Origin: an uncultured Clostridia bacterium | Lineage (GTDB): Bacteria; Bacillota; Clostridia; UMGS1810 | Direction: 5' to 3' | NCBI GenBank assembly: GCA_934454585.1 | Contig: CAKSFP010000016.1 | Location: 1 to 64,000 of the forward strand | DNA: 64,000 bases | Notes under the pieces: generated by a model | The model's input: the letters and a program-made list of their open reading frames with translations, nothing else | Told to the model about the DNA's origin: nothing | The model's database searches: none | Shown here: positions 48,289 through 57,790 of the stretch, one piece after another | Position numbering within the stretch: the stretch's first letter is position 1 | How the letters are laid out: each line of letters starts with the position of its first letter | Program-made: the position numbers and the translations under genes

Positions 48289-49926
48289 ATGAAGAAAAGA
48301 ATATTTGCTGCTCTTATGCTGATGATTATGGTTGTCGGATTTACATATTCCTGTATTGCCGCAGGAAGTGACGCTCCGGCAGACACAACGCTTTCAATAA
48401 AGAGCACTGCTTATGACCAAGAGACAGACACATTAACTGTCGTTATGGCGAACAACAGCGATAAGGATCTGCTTGCCGCTGCTCTCATTATCACCGATTT
48501 TGATGAAAATCAGATAACCTTCGAAGATTTCAGCCAGGTTGCACAGACCGGCGAGATCAAGCCCGGCGGAGAAGTAACTTTCTCTTACAAGGCAAAGATT
48601 AAAGATTTTAGAAACGACGGTGTATACCCTGTGGTTAACGGACAGATTCAGTACATCGTCAACGACCCTGTAATCGACACGACTGCACAGGGATACACTC
48701 CCGAAAAAATTGAACTCAAGGATATGTTCAACAGCGAGCCGGTAACGGCTGCATCGGCTGTTGTAAACTTCCTTCATCAGACAGGTTTTTCAATGCTTGC
48801 GGGCAACTGGAAATGCGTCATCATGATGCTCATCTCCTGCGTGCTGCTCTACCTTGCCATTGTTAAAGGATTTGAGCCGCTTTTGCTCATACCTATCGCA
48901 TTCGGTATGCTGCTGACGAACTTCCCCGGTGCCGATATGTTCCACGAAGAACTCTTTGCAAACGGTCATGTTCACTGGGATTTGTTCAATGCGTCAAACA
49001 ACCTTACACCGGGACTTATAGACTATCTCTATCTCGGCGTTAAGCTCGGCATATATCCGTGCCTCATCTTCATGGGCGTCGGCGCTATGACGGACTTTGC
49101 TCCGCTCATTGCCAACCCCAAGAGCCTTTTGCTCGGTGCGGCTGCTCAGCTTGGTATATTCGTAACATTCATCGCGGCAAGATTCCTCGGTTTCACAGGT
49201 GCTGAGGCAGGTTCCATCGGCATCATCGGCGGCGCGGACGGCCCGACGGCCATCTTCGTAACCACCAAACTTGCGCCGCATCTGCTCGGACCTATCGCTG
49301 TTGCCGCTTATTCATACATGGCTCTGGTGCCGGTTATTCAGCCGCCTATCATGAAGGCGCTCACAACCAAGGCAGAGAGACAGATTGTCATGAAGCCGCT
49401 GCGCACCGTGTCCAAGACAGAGAAAATTGTGTTCCCGATTGTCGTTACGGCTTTCGTTTCACTCCTCGTTCCCTCAGCCGGCCCGCTTGTAGGCTGCCTG
49501 ATGTTCGGCAATCTGGTTAAAGAGTGCGGCGTTGCGGACAGAATCTCCAAGACTGCTCAGAACGAACTGATGAATATCGTTACAATATTCCTCGGTGTAT
49601 CTGTCGGTGCTACGGCTACTGCAGACACCTTCCTGAGTATGCAGACAATAAAAATCATTGTAATGGGCGTTGTAGCTTTCGGTCTGGGAACAGCCGGCGG
49701 TGTGCTCCTTGCAAAATTCATGAACCTGTTCCTCAAGACCAAGATCAATCCGCTCATCGGTTCGGCAGGCGTTTCCGCAGTGCCTATGGCGGCGCGTGTA
49801 TCTCAGGTTGTGGGACAGAAAGAGAATCCGAAGAACTTCCTGCTTATGCACGCAATGGGCCCGAATGTTGCCGGAGTCATCGGTTCTGCAATAGCAGCCG
49901 GCGTACTCCTTGCATTGTTTGCATAA
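48289..49926 (+). CDS. oadB: Na+-translocating decarboxylase beta subunit with extra N-terminal domain
   Basis: A 545-residue protein. The C-terminal part (about 155-545) is a standard OadB/GcdB: VKLGIYPCLIFMGVGAMTDF, IIGGADGPTAIFVTT with the key Asp, and SAVPMAARVSQ. Ahead of it lies a signal-peptide-like start (MKKRIFAALMLMIMVVGFTYS) and a beta-sandwich-like domain of about 110 residues (residues 35-140; TLTVVMANNSDKDLLAAALIITDF, KPGGEVTFSYKAKI) resembling FxLYD/DUF4352-type domains. The normal subunit is about 375-435 residues, so this is a fusion that puts an extra domain outside the membrane. Cotranscribed with its neighbours. Confidence 0.93.
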   Translation: MKKRIFAALMLMIMVVGFTYSCIAAGSDAPADTTLSIKSTAYDQETDTLTVVMANNSDKDLLAAALIITDFDENQITFEDFSQVAQTGEIKPGGEVTFSYKAKIKDFRNDGVYPVVNGQIQYIVNDPVIDTTAQGYTPEKIELKDMFNSEPVTAASAVVNFLHQTGFSMLAGNWKCVIMMLISCVLLYLAIVKGFEPLLLIPIAFGMLLTNFPGADMFHEELFANGHVHWDLFNASNNLTPGLIDYLYLGVKLGIYPCLIFMGVGAMTDFAPLIANPKSLLLGAAAQLGIFVTFIAARFLGFTGAEAGSIGIIGGADGPTAIFVTTKLAPHLLGPIAVAAYSYMALVPVIQPPIMKALTTKAERQIVMKPLRTVSKTEKIVFPIVVTAFVSLLVPSAGPLVGCLMFGNLVKECGVADRISKTAQNELMNIVTIFLGVSVGATATADTFLSMQTIKIIVMGVVAFGLGTAGGVLLAKFMNLFLKTKINPLIGSAGVSAVPMAARVSQVVGQKENPKNFLLMHAMGPNVAGVIGSAIAAGVLLALFA

Positions 49927-49963
49927 ATTGACAGGCATCCATACCACGAAAGGGAATGATATT

Positions 49964-51376
49964 ATGTCAAAACTTTTAATTACAGATACAATCCTTCGTG
50001 ATGCTCACCAGTCACAGGCGGCAACACGAATGACTATTGAAGATATGCTCCCGGCTCTTAAGACTCTCGATGAAATAGGATACTATTCCGTGGAGTGCTG
50101 GGGCGGTGCGACATTTGACTCCTGCATGAGATTCCTCAACGAGGATCCGTGGGAGAGACTGCGCACCATTAAGAAAAATATGCCCAACACCAAGCTGCAG
50201 ATGCTTTTCCGCGGACAGAACATCCTCGGCTACAAGCACTATGCGGACGATGTTGTTGAGCAGTTCTGCAAAAAGTCCATCGAGAACGGCATAGACATCG
50301 TAAGAATTTTTGACGCACTCAACGACCCGAGAAACCTGGAGGCAGCCGTAAAATTTGTTAAAGAATACGGCGGCATCTGCGAGACGGCAATCAGCTACAC
50401 CGTCAGCCCCGTTCACAATGAGGACTATTTTGTAAAGCTTGCAATGAAGCTTGAAAAAATGGGTGCGGACACAATCTGCATCAAAGATATGGCCAACCTT
50501 CTGTTGCCTTATGACGCATACAGCCTGGTTAAAAAGCTCAAGGAGAATGTGGGCGTGCCGATTCATCTGCACACACACAACACCACCGGCACGGGCGACA
50601 TGACTAACCTCATGGCGGCTCAGGCAGGTGTGGATATTGTTGACTGTGCGCTCTCACCCATGGCGAACGGCACAAGCAACCCGGCTACGGAATCCCTTGT
50701 TGCGACACTCAAGGGCACAGAGAGAGACACCGGACTTGACCTCAACAAACTGAGCAAAGCGGCAGAGCACTTCCGCAAGGTTGCAAAAGACCTTGAGGAA
50801 AGAGGCAGCCTCGATCCCAAGGTGCTCCATGTTGACACCAATACGCTGCTCTATCAGGTGCCGGGCGGTATGCTCTCAAACTTGATTTCACAGCTCAAAC
50901 AGATGAATGCAGAGGACAAGTACTATGAAGTGCTTGCCGAAGTTCCGAGAGTAAGAAAAGACTTCGGTTATCCTCCGCTTGTTACTCCCACAAGCCAGAT
51001 TGTCGGTACACAGGCTGTGCTCAATGTGGTAGCCGGAGAGAGGTATAAGATGATAACCAAGGAGTCAAAGGGACTTTTGCGCGGCGAATACGGTCAGCTC
51101 CCGGCAGAGGTGAACGAGGAGGTTCGCAAGAAAGCTATCGGTGATGCCGAGGTCATCACCTGCAGACCGGCAGATCTGCTCGAACCCGAGCTTGACAAGT
51201 ACCGCGAGGAGTGCAAGGACATCGCAAAGAGTGAGGAAGATGTGCTCAGCTATGCGCTGTTCCCCCAGGTTGCGGAGAAATTCTTTGCCGTTCGTGACGG
51301 CAGAGCTGAGGCTCCCAAGGCAGAATCCACGGCGAGCGATGGCACCAGAACGATTTATGTTCAGGATTTGTCATAA
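49964..51376 (+). CDS. oadA: Oxaloacetate decarboxylase alpha-type carboxyltransferase
   Basis: A 470-residue carboxyltransferase of the pyruvate carboxylase B/OadA type. DTILRDAHQSQAATRM, the metal-binding histidines in HLHTHNTTGTGD, the carbamylation-site region CIKDMANLLLP and the PYC/OADA domain (about 290-440; QVPGGMLSNL, DFGYPPLVTPTSQ) are present. It lacks its own biotin domain, which is supplied by the separate carrier gene. With oadB it would couple oxaloacetate decarboxylation to Na+ export. ATG follows AAAGGGAATG. Confidence 0.93.
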   Translation: MSKLLITDTILRDAHQSQAATRMTIEDMLPALKTLDEIGYYSVECWGGATFDSCMRFLNEDPWERLRTIKKNMPNTKLQMLFRGQNILGYKHYADDVVEQFCKKSIENGIDIVRIFDALNDPRNLEAAVKFVKEYGGICETAISYTVSPVHNEDYFVKLAMKLEKMGADTICIKDMANLLLPYDAYSLVKKLKENVGVPIHLHTHNTTGTGDMTNLMAAQAGVDIVDCALSPMANGTSNPATESLVATLKGTERDTGLDLNKLSKAAEHFRKVAKDLEERGSLDPKVLHVDTNTLLYQVPGGMLSNLISQLKQMNAEDKYYEVLAEVPRVRKDFGYPPLVTPTSQIVGTQAVLNVVAGERYKMITKESKGLLRGEYGQLPAEVNEEVRKKAIGDAEVITCRPADLLEPELDKYREECKDIAKSEEDVLSYALFPQVAEKFFAVRDGRAEAPKAESTASDGTRTIYVQDLS

Positions 51377-51477
51377 TTGAAATAAATTGATTTTCATCGG
51401 GGCGATCTTTTCGCCCCGAATGTTTTTTGACGGAATACGATGATTGGATTGGGTCAAAGATTAGCACAGAGGCGAGT

Positions 51478-51661
51478 GGGGGTATATTTTATTTTGTGTG
51501 AGCGAGTTCTGCGCAGGGCTCCCTAAAAGGTGGTAGCGTAGCGTGCCTTTTTGGGAAAAAGGAGAAACAGCAAAGCGAGTAAGCTGTAAATCTTCCGATT
51601 TACAGCGCACGATGTGCAGCTTGTTTCGACGCCTGAGCGAGCCAAAATAAAATATACCCCC
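51478..51661. repeat. Large inverted repeat (E4)
   Basis: Arms GGGGGTATATTTTATTTTG (51478-51496) and CAAAATAAAATATACCCCC (51643-51661), perfect, enclose a 146-base core that is the reverse complement of the E1 core at 15171-15312. It fills most of the gap between oadA and hslO. Confidence 0.9.
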
Positions 51662-51706
51662 ACAAGACGGTGCACTTATGAAGAATTTTGGAAAAGGAGA
51701 ACCACC

Positions 51707-52588
51707 ATGCACGACTATATAATCCGCGCCGCAACAGACAGCGGCAGCATCCGTGCTTTTGCGGCATACACAAAAGAAACCGTGGAACAGGCACGCATTT
51801 ATCACAAGACCTCCCCCACAGCCACGGCGGCAATGGGCAGACTGCTCACTGCGGCGGCTATCATGGGCACGACCCTGAAGGGAGAGGACGATATAATCAC
51901 ATTGCAGACAAACGGCGACGGACCTATAGGCAGAATGATTGCCGTGACGGACTCCAAGGCTAATGTAAAATGCTGTGTGGGCAATCCTAATGTCGATTTG
52001 CCGCTCAATTCTGAGGGGAAACTCGATGTCGGCGGTGCCGTGGGTAAGCACGGATTTTTGACCGTCATCACCGATCTGGGACTGAAAGAGCCTTACATAG
52101 GCAAGATTCCGCTTGTCTCGGGAGAGATAGGCGACGACCTCACACAGTATTTCGCCGTTTCGGAACAGATTCCGTCTGCGGTGGGGCTCGGGGTGCTTGT
52201 CGATACAGATTTGTCGGTAAAGACCGCCGGCGGATTTCTCATCCAGGTTATGCCGGAGGCAAGTGAGGAAGAAATCAGCGCTTTGGAGAAGAATATTGCG
52301 GCTTTTTCGTCAGTGACGGCAATGCTTGACGAAGGCAAGACGATTGAGGAAGTGCTCGCCGCGGTTATGGACGGAATCGAGTACCATGTAACGGACAAGA
52401 TTCCGACAAGATATTATTGCAATTGCTCACGCGAGCGCGTGGAGAAAACCCTCATCACCATAGGCAAAAAGGAACTTGAGGACATCATGAACACCGACGG
52501 CAAGGCACAGCTTACCTGTCATTTTTGCGACGGCGTGTATGATTTTTCAAAAGAGGATTTGCAAAGAATTATAGATGAGATTGGATAA
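51707..52588 (+). CDS. hslO: Redox-regulated chaperone Hsp33
   Basis: A 293-residue chaperone activated by oxidation. It starts MHDYIIRAATDSGSIRAFAA behind GGAGAACC; the zinc-binding cysteines are in YYCNCSRERVE and LTCHFCDGVYDF near the C-terminus. Full length. Confidence 0.97.
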   Translation: MHDYIIRAATDSGSIRAFAAYTKETVEQARIYHKTSPTATAAMGRLLTAAAIMGTTLKGEDDIITLQTNGDGPIGRMIAVTDSKANVKCCVGNPNVDLPLNSEGKLDVGGAVGKHGFLTVITDLGLKEPYIGKIPLVSGEIGDDLTQYFAVSEQIPSAVGLGVLVDTDLSVKTAGGFLIQVMPEASEEEISALEKNIAAFSSVTAMLDEGKTIEEVLAAVMDGIEYHVTDKIPTRYYCNCSRERVEKTLITIGKKELEDIMNTDGKAQLTCHFCDGVYDFSKEDLQRIIDEIG

Positions 52589-52606
52589 AATGATTATCCC
52601 GCGTGT

Positions 52607-52673
52607 CATATATTATGTGTCTGCGGAGTCCATAGCACCGTTAGGCGCGTGCGGAGCAGACATATAATATATG
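52607..52673. repeat. Inverted repeat (E5)
   Basis: Arms CATATATTATGTGTCTGC and GCAGACATATAATATATG pair over 18 bp with one G-T wobble. It lies between hslO and the MATE relic, and its arm sequence differs from all other copies. Confidence 0.75.
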
Positions 52674-52710
52674 GGCACAGATTGTTGACTTATCCGCTTA
52701 ACGAACAAGG

Positions 52711-53090
52711 ATGAAACTCATGACAAAAGCAAAAAACAACGATATAACAAAACAACTTGAGAGCGGCGCAATACTGCCGCTGATTTTCCGTTTGACACTG
52801 CCTGCCGTGGCGGCACAACTTATAATGTTTTTGTATAACATAGTGGACAGAATGCAAACATCGCTCTCGGTCAGGCGAAGACAGCGCTGTTTCCGGCGGT
52901 CACAAGAAAGGTGATTATCCTCATACCGCTTTGCTTTGTGCTCACGCATTTTCTGGGATACAAGGGAGTGTATATGTCGGAGGAAATTGCGGATTTGGCA
53001 GTCGGGATTATTACCGCGGCGGTTATTTTTCCCTCATTGCCGAGGATTTTTGCACGCAGAGAGAAAGAGTTGGAGATAAGTCGGGAGTGA
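52711..53090 (+). pseudogene. MATE efflux transporter relic with internal deletion
   Basis: The first 48 or so codons read as a MATE N-terminus (KNNDITKQLESGAILPLIFR, ...LIMFLYNIVD). After about position 52855 the MATE frame continues in another register: ANIALGQAKTALFPAVTRKV, a membrane helix, then IFPSLPRIFARREKELEISRE and stop. More than 300 residues of a normal 450-residue transporter are missing, with a frame change at the junction. A single deletion of the middle explains it; the remnant cannot transport. Confidence 0.85.
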
Positions 53091-53114
53091 TTTATAGATT
53101 GTGCATCGTCTCGT

Positions 53115-53181
53115 GGGGGTGTATTATATTTTGAAAACACACGCACTTCTGCTATCGGTTTTCAAAATATAATACACCCCC
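53115..53181. repeat. Inverted repeat with 24-bp arms (E6)
   Basis: GGGGGTGTATTATATTTTGA plus AAAC pairs perfectly with 53158-53181. The 19-base loop is short compared with E4. Confidence 0.85.
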
Positions 53182-53227
53182 ACTCGCCTTTGTGGTAATT
53201 TTGATTTTGCAGAAAAATTAACACTTG

Positions 53228-53320
53228 ACAGAAAGGCGCCCTTGCTAAAGGGAGCTGTCAGCACATGCCATATATTATTTTTGAAAAATAATATATGGCA
53301 TGTGCTGACTGAGGGGTTGT
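53228..53320. repeat. CTCCCTT-type repeat with palindrome inside the GTCAG hairpin
   Basis: GGCGCCCTTGCTAAAGGGAG then a 45-base perfect palindrome (arms from GTCAGCACATGCCATATATT) and ACTGAGG. In sister copies this hairpin is only GTCACCTACGGTGAC. Confidence 0.75.
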
Positions 53321-53343
53321 AAACTGTAATCATTCCGTATCCC

Positions 53344-55674
53344 TCATATCGCCGGGTTATTCAATCGCCTGTATTCTTTCGGCGTTATCCCCTCGGACTT
53401 GGAGAATGCGCGCAAAAATGTTCTCTGATTTGCATATCCAACCTGTTCGCCGATTTCCGTGTTGGAAAGGTCGGTGGTGACAAGCAGTTTTTTAGCCGCG
53501 CTTATGCGCACCGATGTGATGTAATCAAGCAGACCGATGCCGAATTCCTTTTTGAACTGGCTCGAAAGATAGCTGGAATTTGTCTTGAACACAAGCGATA
53601 TTTCGCTCACGCTGAGCGAATCCTCGCCGTAGTGCTCGTCTATGTAATCTTTAATCTGTTTATAGAATGTCGCCTTGCCCGTTCCGGACGATTTTTTCTC
53701 CGTATCGTAGCTGTCGAGATATCTGTCGATGATAGTTATGGTCTTAAGCATTATTCCCGACACGGTCGCCGATGCGGACATGATGCCGTTCATCTCTACG
53801 CTTGCAAGGAAGCGTCCCGAATTGCCGCTGTCGTTTGGAATGACATGCTTGAAGAATGTTGTGAGCAAATCACACGCGAATGACCGCGCTGTTTCCACGG
53901 AGATGCTCTTGTTCAGCTGAAAATTGTATATTAGGTTTTCCACAACCTTTTTGCATTTTTTGTAGTCGCCGCTGTCCAGGCATGACACAATGTTCTGCTC
54001 AGCCTCAAGCGAGAGCGGATTCTTCACTCTTGTATCAAGGGTTATTTCGTCATAGAAAAGCACTTTGCAATCGGATTTTATGGCATATTCCATGCATAGC
54101 ACCGCCTCGTTGTAGGCGTCGTTCAGACACGCAAGCGACACATGGGGTGCACTCATTGCGGCGGTTATCTCGAAGTTAAATTCCGTCTTTATTATCTCGG
54201 ACGCATGGGCAAAGATCTCTTTCATGTCATTCTTGAATGTGTCCGTCTCGCCGTCGCCGAAGTTGACTATGGCGGCAAGAAAATTACCCATTGACACCGT
54301 TGCGGCGGTGTATTTTTCGTTAATCTCCTCACCCAGTATGTTTGACATAATGAACTGCGCAAGTTTTTGTCTGTCGTTTTCGTTCGCCTTGTAGCTGTCG
54401 TCGGCAAACATCTGAGACAGATCGCCCGAATAAAGGGCAATGGTTGCAAACATCTTGTTTTGCATATCTATGCCCACCATGCCGAGTTGTTCTTCATAGG
54501 TGAATTTGTCGTTTTGTTTGCCGTAGAGTATGTTTGAAAGGACATTTTCTTTCAAAATATCATTTTGATTATACAGTTTTTGAGCATAGGTTTCTTTTTC
54601 GCCGAGAACATTTTTTATGACATTGTTTATATATTCATATGCGTCGTACGACTGCGGCATACCGCCGGGCGACAGAAGGTTTACAATGTCCTCGAGCGGT
54701 TTGTTGTTTCGTTTGACAAGGTAGAATATTATCACCAAACCGATAATCAGGCACATCAGTGACGATGTCCACATGAAAATCCGCGCATTTTGCAGCGAAG
54801 CCCAGTAGTCGGAGTATTTTGTTACATATCCGTAGCTCCAGTTGGACACATTGGACATGGTTCTCATTACTACAAGACCGCCGTCTGTGCGGTAGTATGT
54901 TTGGTTGCGGTCGGACACCTTGCCGACGGCGCGCACGGCCTGTTCTTCCTCGGGCGATATATCGTTGCTGATTATCGTGCCGTCCGATGAGTGCATATAG
55001 AAAACGCCCTTTATGCTGCCGGTTGCGTCGTTTATCAACTTGTCAAAATTCAGTTCGGCAATAGTGGAATACAGCACTTGATTTGTGGCGTATTTGTAAG
55101 TAGGCATCACAAGAAACAAATAGGTTTTGCCTTCGTTGTTCAGACAGACGAAACCTGATGTCGATTTTGACAGAATGTTTGTTTTCCATGTGTCCTCGGA
55201 AAGTCCGCCGTCATCGTTGTTATATGCCCGCAGCCAGAAGTAGTGCTCGGGAGTAATGGCGCCGCCGGTGTAGATGCTGCCCGTATCGGCAAAGTATATG
55301 TACTTGTTATTGATATATTCCGTGTAGACATAGTACGAACGCCACACATCGTTTGACGAAAGAATCATGTTAAGGCGCTGCTCTCCGGATATCGGCATAT
55401 TTTGCTGAGCCAGTGCAGATATGTTTTTGTTAACCGAAAGCGCACTTGTCGCAGTTACTATGTTACCCAAAGTGCTGTCAAGAAATGTCTGTGCGTTTTT
55501 TAGGTGTGTTTCGTTCGTCTGTTTTATCTTTTGTTTCAGACTGGACTCCACATAATAGTAAGATATGAAACTGAACAAAATGGGCAAAAGGAGAATCAAG
55601 ATGTATGATATGAGCCAGAATTTTGCTGTCCGTGATGAGCGGGTCTTTTTGATAAAGTATCCGATTGCGTTCAT
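53344..55674 (-). CDS. Membrane-bound AraC-family regulator with outer sensor domain
   Basis: About 776 residues. A membrane helix (about 16-38, LISYILILLLPILFSFISYY), an outer Cache-like sensor region (about 40-290), a second helix (MWTSSLMCLIIGLVIIFYLV) and a long cytoplasmic linker precede a C-terminal AraC DNA-binding domain (YIDEHYGEDSLSVSEISLVF, SSYLSSQFKKEFGIGLLDYI, ISAAKKLLVTTDLSNTEIGE). Such one-component sensors in Clostridia usually control nearby carbohydrate uptake or surface genes, so the SLH/lyase cluster beside it is the natural target; that is inference. The ATG nine bases after AAAGG is preferred. Confidence 0.9.
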   Translation of the reverse strand: MNAIGYFIKKTRSSRTAKFWLISYILILLLPILFSFISYYYVESSLKQKIKQTNETHLKNAQTFLDSTLGNIVTATSALSVNKNISALAQQNMPISGEQRLNMILSSNDVWRSYYVYTEYINNKYIYFADTGSIYTGGAITPEHYFWLRAYNNDDGGLSEDTWKTNILSKSTSGFVCLNNEGKTYLFLVMPTYKYATNQVLYSTIAELNFDKLINDATGSIKGVFYMHSSDGTIISNDISPEEEQAVRAVGKVSDRNQTYYRTDGGLVVMRTMSNVSNWSYGYVTKYSDYWASLQNARIFMWTSSLMCLIIGLVIIFYLVKRNNKPLEDIVNLLSPGGMPQSYDAYEYINNVIKNVLGEKETYAQKLYNQNDILKENVLSNILYGKQNDKFTYEEQLGMVGIDMQNKMFATIALYSGDLSQMFADDSYKANENDRQKLAQFIMSNILGEEINEKYTAATVSMGNFLAAIVNFGDGETDTFKNDMKEIFAHASEIIKTEFNFEITAAMSAPHVSLACLNDAYNEAVLCMEYAIKSDCKVLFYDEITLDTRVKNPLSLEAEQNIVSCLDSGDYKKCKKVVENLIYNFQLNKSISVETARSFACDLLTTFFKHVIPNDSGNSGRFLASVEMNGIMSASATVSGIMLKTITIIDRYLDSYDTEKKSSGTGKATFYKQIKDYIDEHYGEDSLSVSEISLVFKTNSSYLSSQFKKEFGIGLLDYITSVRISAAKKLLVTTDLSNTEIGEQVGYANQRTFLRAFSKSEGITPKEYRRLNNPAI

Positions 55675-55696
55675 TTGTTTCATCCTTTTCAAATTT

Positions 55697-55790
55697 AATG
55701 AATTGCCTTGCGGCATGAATTGAAATTAAAAATTCCGTGAATTATCTCTGACAAGACATGAATTACGCTGTGCGCATTATTGAAATGTTC
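55697..55790. repeat. Small-hairpin ATGAATT array, second locus
   Basis: GCCTTGCGGC, ATGAATTG, then TGAATTATCTCTG and CATGAATTACGCTGTGCG units match the style of 25792-25975. Non-coding. Confidence 0.5.
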
Positions 55791-55799
55791 AACACAGAT

Positions 55800-55828
55800 A
55801 TAATACAACATGATTTTCCAAAAGTCAA
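55800..55828 (-). promoter_or_regulatory. Promoter of the AraC-family gene
   Basis: On the minus strand TTGACT, 17-base spacer, TATTAT. The gap from here to 56128 is AT-rich and holds no gene; a weak promoter for the SLH gene may lie near 56050-56080. Confidence 0.65.
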
Positions 55829-56128
55829 GAAAAATATTAAAAAGTGAAAAAATCATATGACAGAAATAAAAGGAAATGCATAAAATTTTTTGCTCTTGAG
55901 GTATAATTTTCAATATATTCTGTCCGACGGCAAATGATTTTACTGCTCTCGGATTTCTTGAGTTTTGGTGTGCGTGAAAGTCCAAAATGACCTGATTTTA
56001 ACGAAAATGACACTAATTCCAATAAATCGTCACTTTAATATTTCAAAAACATATGATACGATAAAGTCAAGATAGTCGTGCCGAGGGCGAATTTGTCCCA
56101 TTTCGGCACAGTGAAGGAGGAACACATT

Positions 56129-57778
56129 TTGAAAAACAGACTGTTTCAGGGAATAAGCACAATGCTCTCTTGTGCGGTTGTGATTTCGTGTATGCCGGTT
56201 TCATATGCGTCCGGCGAGGCGCAGCCGGTCATGAGCGGCATATTTGATTCCGCATCGGAAACATTTTCGGTTTCGGCAGATTTGGGCGGCAGCGGCAAAA
56301 GGTTTGTCACCGTAATGATCGCTCCGAACACCGTAACCGATTTTTCATCGGACGGACTCACAAACGACAGCATAATACTAAAGACTGCGCAGACGGATGT
56401 ATCGGGAAAGGTTGATTTCAAAATCATCCTTCCGGACGGTGACAAGGCCAACAGATACAACTACAGCATATCTGCCGACAACGATGTGCGCTCGGCGCAA
56501 TTTTCCACCGTCGTGGCATCGTCGCTCACCGACTACACGGCAAAGATAAACTCCGGCGAGAGCGGAGCGGCGCAGTCGTTTGTCGATGCGGACACGGTGC
56601 TCAGGCTCACCGACGGCAAGGATAAGGATAAATCATACATAGTCACCTACATAAACGCAGCGAAGCCGTCCGGCGGATATACGGATGATGAACTGCTCGA
56701 TGCCTATCTCGTAGGCGAAGGGCTGGCATATGTGAGGAGCGGCTCAATGCCGCTTGAGGATCTTATCGACAGCTACACGCAGTATCTGCCGGACGGAAAG
56801 GACTACGCTGCGGCATACGGCGGACTCAAAGCGGACGAGCGCAAGGCGCTTGAAAATGCGTTCCGCAACAATGCGGCAACGGATAGATTCGATGCGGAAT
56901 ATGAGAAAAATCTTTTCATAGCGAAATACAACACCGCTGATAGTGCGGTAGACACAAAAAAACTTGTCACCGATTACTTCAGCGCAAACGGCATAAGCAT
57001 GGCGGCCTACACTGCGATAACAAATTCATATTATGCCGAAAAAGTCTTTGATGCAATGTATGCAAGCCGCGAGTCGGCAAAGAGCATAGACGACATAAAG
57101 GCGGCATTTGACGCACAGTGTGCCGCTCAGGCGGCGGCTGCGGCGGCAGCATCGTCATCGCAGAGCGGAGGCTCGGGCGGTGGCGGCGGTTCGTCCAAGG
57201 GCGGCGGCACAACTGGTTCGATCGGTTTGACGCCTCAGCCGGACAAACCGCAGGCGGCTTTCACCGACATGGCGGATCACTGGGCGAAAGATTCCGTGGA
57301 GCGCATGAGCGCCCTCGGCATTGTAAAAGGATATGAGGACGGAAGTTTCCGCCCTGAGGTGAGCGTGACGAGAGCGGAGTTTACCAAGATGATTGCCGCG
57401 GCGCTCGCACTTAACGATGCGGCAGCGCTGTTTGACGATGTGTCGGGCGGCGACTGGTATTACGGAGCAGTCGGAGCGGCGGCAAATGCCGGCATAGTGA
57501 ACGGCGACGGCGGAAGATTCGACCCCGAGAGATACATCACCCGTCAGGACGCGGCTGTGATAGTGCACAGGGCGATTGCCTACAAGGGGAAAAACCTTGA
57601 GGGATCTTCGTTTGGATTCAACGACGAATCGGCAATTGCGGAATATGCGGCAGGTGCGGTCAATGCGCTTGCGGCAAGCGGCATTGTGACGGGATATAAC
57701 GGCGGATTTGCGCCGAACGACAACATAACCCGCGCCGAGGCGGCAACGATAGTGCTGAGAATGGTGAATTTTAATTAA
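56129..57778 (+). CDS. SLH-domain surface protein
   Basis: About 549 residues from a TTG start eight bases after GGAGG. A signal peptide ends near VSYASGE. The middle (about 35-330) is of unknown fold, followed by a low-complexity Ala/Ser/Gly linker (SSSQSGGSGGGGGSSKGGG) and three C-terminal SLH repeats (FTDMADHWAKDSVERMSALG, DVSGGDWYYGAVGAAANAG, FNDESAIAEYAAGAVNALAA) with the usual TRAEFTKMI and TRAEAATIV ends. SLH domains hold proteins to pyruvylated wall polymers. It is encoded beside other large secreted proteins and a membrane AraC regulator. Confidence 0.93.
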   Translation: MKNRLFQGISTMLSCAVVISCMPVSYASGEAQPVMSGIFDSASETFSVSADLGGSGKRFVTVMIAPNTVTDFSSDGLTNDSIILKTAQTDVSGKVDFKIILPDGDKANRYNYSISADNDVRSAQFSTVVASSLTDYTAKINSGESGAAQSFVDADTVLRLTDGKDKDKSYIVTYINAAKPSGGYTDDELLDAYLVGEGLAYVRSGSMPLEDLIDSYTQYLPDGKDYAAAYGGLKADERKALENAFRNNAATDRFDAEYEKNLFIAKYNTADSAVDTKKLVTDYFSANGISMAAYTAITNSYYAEKVFDAMYASRESAKSIDDIKAAFDAQCAAQAAAAAAASSSQSGGSGGGGGSSKGGGTTGSIGLTPQPDKPQAAFTDMADHWAKDSVERMSALGIVKGYEDGSFRPEVSVTRAEFTKMIAAALALNDAAALFDDVSGGDWYYGAVGAAANAGIVNGDGGRFDPERYITRQDAAVIVHRAIAYKGKNLEGSSFGFNDESAIAEYAAGAVNALAASGIVTGYNGGFAPNDNITRAEAATIVLRMVNFN

Positions 57779-57790
57779 GATCATCGGCTC

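Noticed and set aside
52711..52914. A 67-aa small gene after hslO
   Set aside because: The first 48 codons are a MATE N-terminus and the tail is out of frame; better explained as a pseudogene with an internal deletion.
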